A stretch of 33,335 nt of DNA from Tannerella sp. (GTDB taxonomy: Bacteria > Bacteroidota > Bacteroidia > Bacteroidales > Tannerellaceae). Below the pieces are notes generated by a model. It saw only the letters and a program-made list of their open reading frames with translations, had not been told where the DNA came from and did no database searches. The position numbers and the translations under genes were made by a program. Positions 29,925 to 33,335 of the stretch are shown here, in pieces. The DNA is taken from positions 1 to 33,335 of the forward strand of contig JAITBC010000281.1 in the NCBI GenBank assembly GCA_031283785.1, written 5' to 3'. How positions within the stretch are numbered: position 1 is the stretch's first letter; every line of letters starts with the position of its first letter.

Positions 29925-29990
29925 CAATTGACAATTGACAGTTGACAATTGTCAATTATCAATTGTCAATTATCAATTATCAATTATCAT
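29922..29990 (+). repeat. AT-rich repeat cluster with inverted symmetry
   Basis: Repeated TGACAATT-type units on the left (29922 onward) face their complements, TCAATTATCA and TCAATTGTCA units, on the right (to about 29989). Together they can form a hairpin around AATTG. Similar runs occur between genes in many Bacteroidales genomes. Here the repeat supplies the stop codon of the truncated oxidoreductase, so it may mark a deletion or insertion scar. Confidence 0.75.
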
Positions 29991-30040
29991 GCATCCAACG
30001 GAAGAAATGGGCGGCAATCTGTATTCCAAAGAAGAATTTT

Positions 30041-30160
30041 TTAATATACGGTCGATGTTTTCAATTTATGGCGCGTAAGCGATCGATTTGCCGGATCGAG
30101 GCGTTCGTTATCCCGTTATCCCGTTCGTTATACGGAAAGCGTTCAGCTTATATATTCACA
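30041..30160 (+). pseudogene. Decayed fragment related to the RND-ABC fusion gene
   Basis: Bases 30062-30118 match 27431-27487 in the RND-ABC fusion gene, with roughly 80 percent identity and no gaps over 57 bases. The longest shared blocks are CGCGTAAGCG, TTTGCCGGAT and AGGCGTTCGTTAT. In the equivalent frame this piece reads RVSDRFAGSRRSLSR where the fusion protein has RVSGRFAGFRRSLFR. After a short extra stretch, it continues ESVQLI against KSVPLI. Homology fades on both sides. It encodes the end of the membrane insert before the ABC domain. It looks like a remnant of a diverged paralogue or a duplication; it is too short to be functional. The rest of 29925-30326 shows no convincing gene. 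Confidence 0.5.
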
Positions 30161-30326
30161 AGCCTTCAAGACAGGGCAAAGCCGGCTGCCTGTTTGCCGA
30201 TTTCCGGAATCGGCAGTCCATAATTATTTCGTGTTGGACAGTTTTTAAATATTATATAATTCCGGGCGTCGGATATACGTTTTGCGTCTTTTTTGCGTTA
30301 TATTATATTGTTGGAAAAGTAAGAAA

Positions 30327-32753
30327 ATGAAGATTCGTACAATTATAATAGCGTTGCTTATAAGTAAATTGTTTGGGATAAGTCTGTCTGGTCAGGAGAG
30401 TAAACGGGCGAAAATTTTCGGGAACGTGCGCGATGCGGAAGGTAATCCGGTAGAATTGGTCAATGTTAGTGTGAAGGGTACAATTATCGGTACGGCGACA
30501 AACGAGAAAGGATATTATTCCTTGTCGGCAAACAAAGGCGATTCGGTAGTCCTTGTATTTTCATGTCTCGGATATAACAAGGCAGAGCGTATTATACCGA
30601 CGTTGTCGCAGGATATGCGTTTGAATGTGAAGATGAGCTATATGTCTGTTGAACTTGGCGAAGTATCCGTTACCGCTCACCGGGTCAGGACGGATATGAT
30701 GGAGACGCTGGATGTGGGGAAACTGAAAATCTTGCCGGATCCTTTCGGCGGCAGTATTGAAAGTCTGATTATTACTTATGCCGGCGTCTCGTCGAATAAT
30801 GAACTAAGCTCGCAATATTCCGTCAGAGGCGGCAGTTATGATGAAAATATTATTTATGTCAACGGGCTGGAAGTCTTTCGCCCTTTTCTGATACGTTCCG
30901 GCCAACAGGAAGGACTGAGTTTTATAAATCCGGAAATGACCGAAAATGTACAGTTCTCGGCCGGAGGTTTTGAGGCGCGGTACGGTGATAAAATGAGTTC
31001 GGTACTGGATATTACCTATAAGAAACCAAAGGAACTGGAAGGCTCGGTTAGCGCAAGCCTGATGGGTGCAAGCGCTTATGTGGGCAGCTCGGTCGGTAAA
31101 TTCACGCAGGTGACCGGCCTGCGGTATAAAACAAACCGCTCCCTCCTGGGGACGCTGGATACGGAGGCGGAATACGATCCCAATTATACCGACTTGCAGA
31201 CTTTTATTACGTATCGTCTTACGCCGAAACTGGAAGCCGATTTTTTGGGTAACATGTCGATAAACAATTATAATTTTATCCCTCACGAACGGGAGACTCT
31301 TTATGGCACACTACAAAACCCGCGTGCTATCCGAGTTTATTTTGAAGGAAAGGAACGTGACCGTTTTCAGAAGACGTTTGGGGCGCTGACATTGAAATAT
31401 ACGCAGCATGAGAATTTGCAGTATGGCATCCAGACATCCGCTTTTAACAGTCGGGAAGAGGAGAGTTATGATATTACGGGCGCATATAATCAAAATATTG
31501 CGGAAGCCGGAACAACGACCGAAGAAATTATCTCGCCGCGTGATATAGCCTTTTATCGCGAACATGCCCGTAACAGGCTGAATTCGAATGTCGCTAATGC
31601 CGGCGTTTTCGGTATAGCCAAAATAAATGCGGCTAATACATTGAAATTTGGAGTGAATGTCCAGTATGAACATATAATAGACTGCATAAGCGAATGGGAA
31701 AGCCGGGATTCGTCCGGATACAGCCTTCCGCAGACAGGCGATGCAGTAAATGTTATTTCCAATTTATTTTCGGATAACAAACTGGAAAGCTGGCGTTATT
31801 CGGCTTATCTTCAGGATGTTTTCAAATTCCGTACGGAGGAAGGACTGTTTACTGTAATCGGCGGATTACGCGGCAGCTACTGGGATTACAATAACGAATT
31901 TATCGTAAGCCCCAGAGCTTCCGTCGGATTTATTCCCAATTCAACCCGGAATTTAATACTGCGTTTTGCAACGGGGTTTTATTATCAGCCTCCGTTTTAC
32001 AAAGAATTGCGTGTGAAGGAACAGGATGACTTTGGAAATAATATCATCAAACTTAATGATAAACTGAAGTCCCAGCGTTCAACCCACTTCATTTTAGGCG
32101 GAGACTATACCTTTCGCGCTGCAGGACGGAATTTCAAATTTACGTCGGAACTGTATTATAAGATGTTAGATGATATCAATCCCTATACGGTTGATAATGT
32201 TAAGATTCGCTATTATGGTGAAAACTGCGCCGAAGGATATGCAATGGGTATTGACATGAAATTTTTCGGGGAGTTTGTGCCCGGAGCCGACTCCTGGTTG
32301 AGTGTTTCTTTCGTGCGTTCGAAGCTGACGATTAATGGAGAGATAGAAGCGCCGATGCCGAATGACCAGGGATATAACGTATCGTTATACTTTCAGGATT
32401 ATTTTCCGGGGAACAGGCGGGCAATGGTCAATCTGAAAGGGATATTATCCGGCGGACTGCCTGTGACAACGCCTAACAGAGGATGGGAATCGTATCTGCG
32501 TCGCCTCCCTCCGTACCGTCGTGTGGATATCGGTTTCTCATATCAGATTGCCGGCGGAAAAGATGCAATTATGGACCGTCCTTTCTTCTGCAATTTTAAA
32601 AATATATGGCTTGGCGTGGATATGTTCAATCTTTTTGATATCAGTAATACGAACTCTTATTATTGGATAACGGATGTATATAACCGTCAACATCCCGTTC
32701 CGAATTTCCTGACCGGTCGTCAGTTGAATGTCCGACTTAGCGTTGATTTCTGA
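30327..32753 (+). CDS. TonB-dependent receptor with CarboxypepD-reg-like N-terminal domain
   Basis: This 808-residue outer membrane receptor starts at ATG 30327, which gives a signal peptide (KIRTIIIALLISKLFGISLSG). A regulatory-like beta domain (about residues 28-95, IFGNVRDAEGNPVELVNVSVKG and EKGYYSLSANKGD) is followed by a plug with SQYSVRGGSYDENIIYVNGLEV and FSAGGFEARYGDKMSSVLDI, and a barrel ending in LNVRLSVDF. It is the non-SusC class: it has no SusD partner and is shorter than SusC proteins. Ligand is unknown; the family includes siderophore, vitamin and metal importers as well as peptide transporters. It stands alone after the scar region. A TTTG (30281-30284), 19 bases, TATATTGT (30304-30311) pair lies upstream, but so close to the ATG that it is doubtful as a promoter. 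Confidence 0.92.
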   Translation: MKIRTIIIALLISKLFGISLSGQESKRAKIFGNVRDAEGNPVELVNVSVKGTIIGTATNEKGYYSLSANKGDSVVLVFSCLGYNKAERIIPTLSQDMRLNVKMSYMSVELGEVSVTAHRVRTDMMETLDVGKLKILPDPFGGSIESLIITYAGVSSNNELSSQYSVRGGSYDENIIYVNGLEVFRPFLIRSGQQEGLSFINPEMTENVQFSAGGFEARYGDKMSSVLDITYKKPKELEGSVSASLMGASAYVGSSVGKFTQVTGLRYKTNRSLLGTLDTEAEYDPNYTDLQTFITYRLTPKLEADFLGNMSINNYNFIPHERETLYGTLQNPRAIRVYFEGKERDRFQKTFGALTLKYTQHENLQYGIQTSAFNSREEESYDITGAYNQNIAEAGTTTEEIISPRDIAFYREHARNRLNSNVANAGVFGIAKINAANTLKFGVNVQYEHIIDCISEWESRDSSGYSLPQTGDAVNVISNLFSDNKLESWRYSAYLQDVFKFRTEEGLFTVIGGLRGSYWDYNNEFIVSPRASVGFIPNSTRNLILRFATGFYYQPPFYKELRVKEQDDFGNNIIKLNDKLKSQRSTHFILGGDYTFRAAGRNFKFTSELYYKMLDDINPYTVDNVKIRYYGENCAEGYAMGIDMKFFGEFVPGADSWLSVSFVRSKLTINGEIEAPMPNDQGYNVSLYFQDYFPGNRRAMVNLKGILSGGLPVTTPNRGWESYLRRLPPYRRVDIGFSYQIAGGKDAIMDRPFFCNFKNIWLGVDMFNLFDISNTNSYYWITDVYNRQHPVPNFLTGRQLNVRLSVDF

Positions 32754-32839
32754 ACAAATCAAAATTGACGGAAGACCCCAAAAATCGCTTAACATTAAAA
32801 TGCCTGAAGATTGCTCCCGACTTCTAAAATTCGTCAAAA

Positions 32840-32857
32840 ATATGTTTTAAAACATAT
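32840..32857. promoter_or_regulatory. Perfect 18-bp palindrome upstream of a promoter
   Basis: ATATGTTTTAAAACATAT is its own reverse complement. It ends eight bases before the -33 box at 32866, a position typical for an activator or repressor site of a dimeric regulator. No regulator gene is in the window. Confidence 0.5.
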
Positions 32858-32865
32858 GAATTATG

Positions 32866-32896
32866 TTTGCAAATAATGAAATAATGCGTATTTTTG
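32866..32896 (+). promoter_or_regulatory. Bacteroides-type promoter of the last gene
   Basis: TTTG at 32866-32869, a 19-base gap, and TATTTTTG at 32889-32896 match the -33/-7 consensus exactly. Transcription would begin near 32903 and leave a leader of about 175 bases before the ATG at 33080. A second TAnnTTTG (TATGTTTG, 32862-32869) overlaps the -33 box but has no -33 partner. Confidence 0.65.
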
Positions 32897-32949
32897 GCGC
32901 GAACATAGATTACATAATATATTTATGATAAGTATGCAAAATTGTTTAT

Positions 32950-33015
32950 ATGAAAAATCACATCGTGAAACAATGCTTTAGAGCATTTTCTGAGTGCTTG
33001 TTTGCGGTAATTTAA
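32950..33015 (+). other. Possible 21-codon leader ORF with hairpin
   Basis: Within the long leader, an ATG at 32950 opens a 21-residue frame (MKNHIVKQCFRAFSECLFAV and one more residue) that ends in TAA at 33013. Inside it, AATGCT (32972-32977) and AGCATT (32982-32987) form a perfect 6-bp stem with a TTAG loop. There is no direct evidence of translation. The rest of 32754-33079 holds the palindrome and promoter and nothing else I can recognise. Confidence 0.2.
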
Positions 33016-33079
33016 AAGCGTTCTTTTAAGTGAAAAGTTTTTAGACAAATATATATTACAAACTTAAAATTAATGGGTT

Positions 33080-33335
33080 ATGAAAGTAAATGTACTATTA
33101 ATGGCAGTCTTGATGACGGCGTTCAACGCTGGAATTTACAGTCAAGACAAATTATCGGAACATACAAGCATGACTGCGCCTGTATCCGACGGAAATACGG
33201 TTTCCAGCCTGCCCGACAAAGGAAGAAAGGTTGAAAACGGCCTCTTTTTCACCAAGTCCACATACGGGAATACAGATGCTCAATCCGATGCATCATCAGA
33301 CCTGAAAGGGACAAAAAAACTCTCGAAAACTTTTG
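33080..33335 (+). CDS. Secreted protein of unknown function, N-terminal part
   Basis: The frame opens at ATG 33080 and runs off the window end, giving 85 residues. It starts with a signal peptide (MKVNVLLMAVLMTAFNAGIYSQ) that could be cleaved after YSQ. The mature start (DKLSEHTSMTAPVSDG and onward) is polar, with many Ser, Thr, Asp and Lys. No Cys follows the hydrophobic part, so it is not a lipoprotein. No family is recognisable from this much. Its promoter is a perfect consensus with a long leader and an upstream palindrome, which suggests regulated and possibly strong expression. The stop codon is not in the window. Confidence 0.7.
   Translation, partial: MKVNVLLMAVLMTAFNAGIYSQDKLSEHTSMTAPVSDGNTVSSLPDKGRKVENGLFFTKSTYGNTDAQSDASSDLKGTKKLSKTF

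Noticed and set aside
29942..30223. A 93-residue open frame starting inside the AT-rich repeat
   Set aside because: Its first residues translate the repeat itself and the rest shows no family. The frame that matches the RND-ABC gene is a different one.

Overview
The window looks like chromosomal DNA from an anaerobic, gut-type member of the Bacteroidales. The evidence is a SusC/SusD pair, lipoproteins with Cys lipoboxes, a DUF4221-type lipoprotein, a TonB-dependent receptor with an N-terminal carboxypeptidase-regulatory-like domain, and promoters of the Bacteroides type (TTTG, 19-20 nt, TAnnTTTG). I saw no tRNA, rRNA, CRISPR array, insertion sequence or phage gene. The species cannot be named from this window.

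Region 1 (1-10.8 kb) is the end of a polysaccharide utilisation locus. It holds the C-terminal part of a SusC-type transporter, its SusD-type lipoprotein and a rho-independent terminator. A secreted GH78-type alpha-L-rhamnosidase follows, with its own promoter. On the minus strand are a DUF4221-like lipoprotein and a secreted GH2 beta-galactosidase. Together they suggest a glycan containing rhamnose and galactose, such as a rhamnogalacturonan or arabinogalactan side chain; the substrate is inferred only from the enzyme families.

Region 2 (10.9-12.9 kb) holds two housekeeping-type genes, a YqeY/GatB-related protein and a short CstA-family transporter.

Region 3 (13.0-29.1 kb) is the most interesting part: a seven-gene same-strand cluster that mixes two transporter classes. 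It encodes an ABC ATPase, a giant ABC permease with a roughly 1000-residue periplasmic part ending in a golvesin-like domain, a TolC-type outer membrane channel, a lipoprotein membrane-fusion adaptor, an RND pump, a second RND pump fused to an ABC ATPase, and a small ABC permease. In the fusion protein the ATPase domain appears to be split: its first beta strand is separated from the rest by about 175 residues carrying four predicted membrane helices. This is inferred by comparison with the stand-alone ATPase encoded at the start of the same cluster. The simplest reading is one envelope-spanning exporter powered by both ATP and ion gradient.

Region 4 (29.1-30.3 kb) is a scar. It has a Gfo/Idh/MocA oxidoreductase fragment truncated at both ends, an AT-rich inverted repeat cluster, and a decayed stretch whose DNA matches part of the RND-ABC fusion gene at about 80 percent over 57 bases.

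Region 5 (30.3-33.3 kb) has a TonB-dependent receptor, then a long regulatory region (perfect 18-bp palindrome, good promoter, roughly 175-nt leader) ahead of a secreted protein of unknown function that runs off the end.
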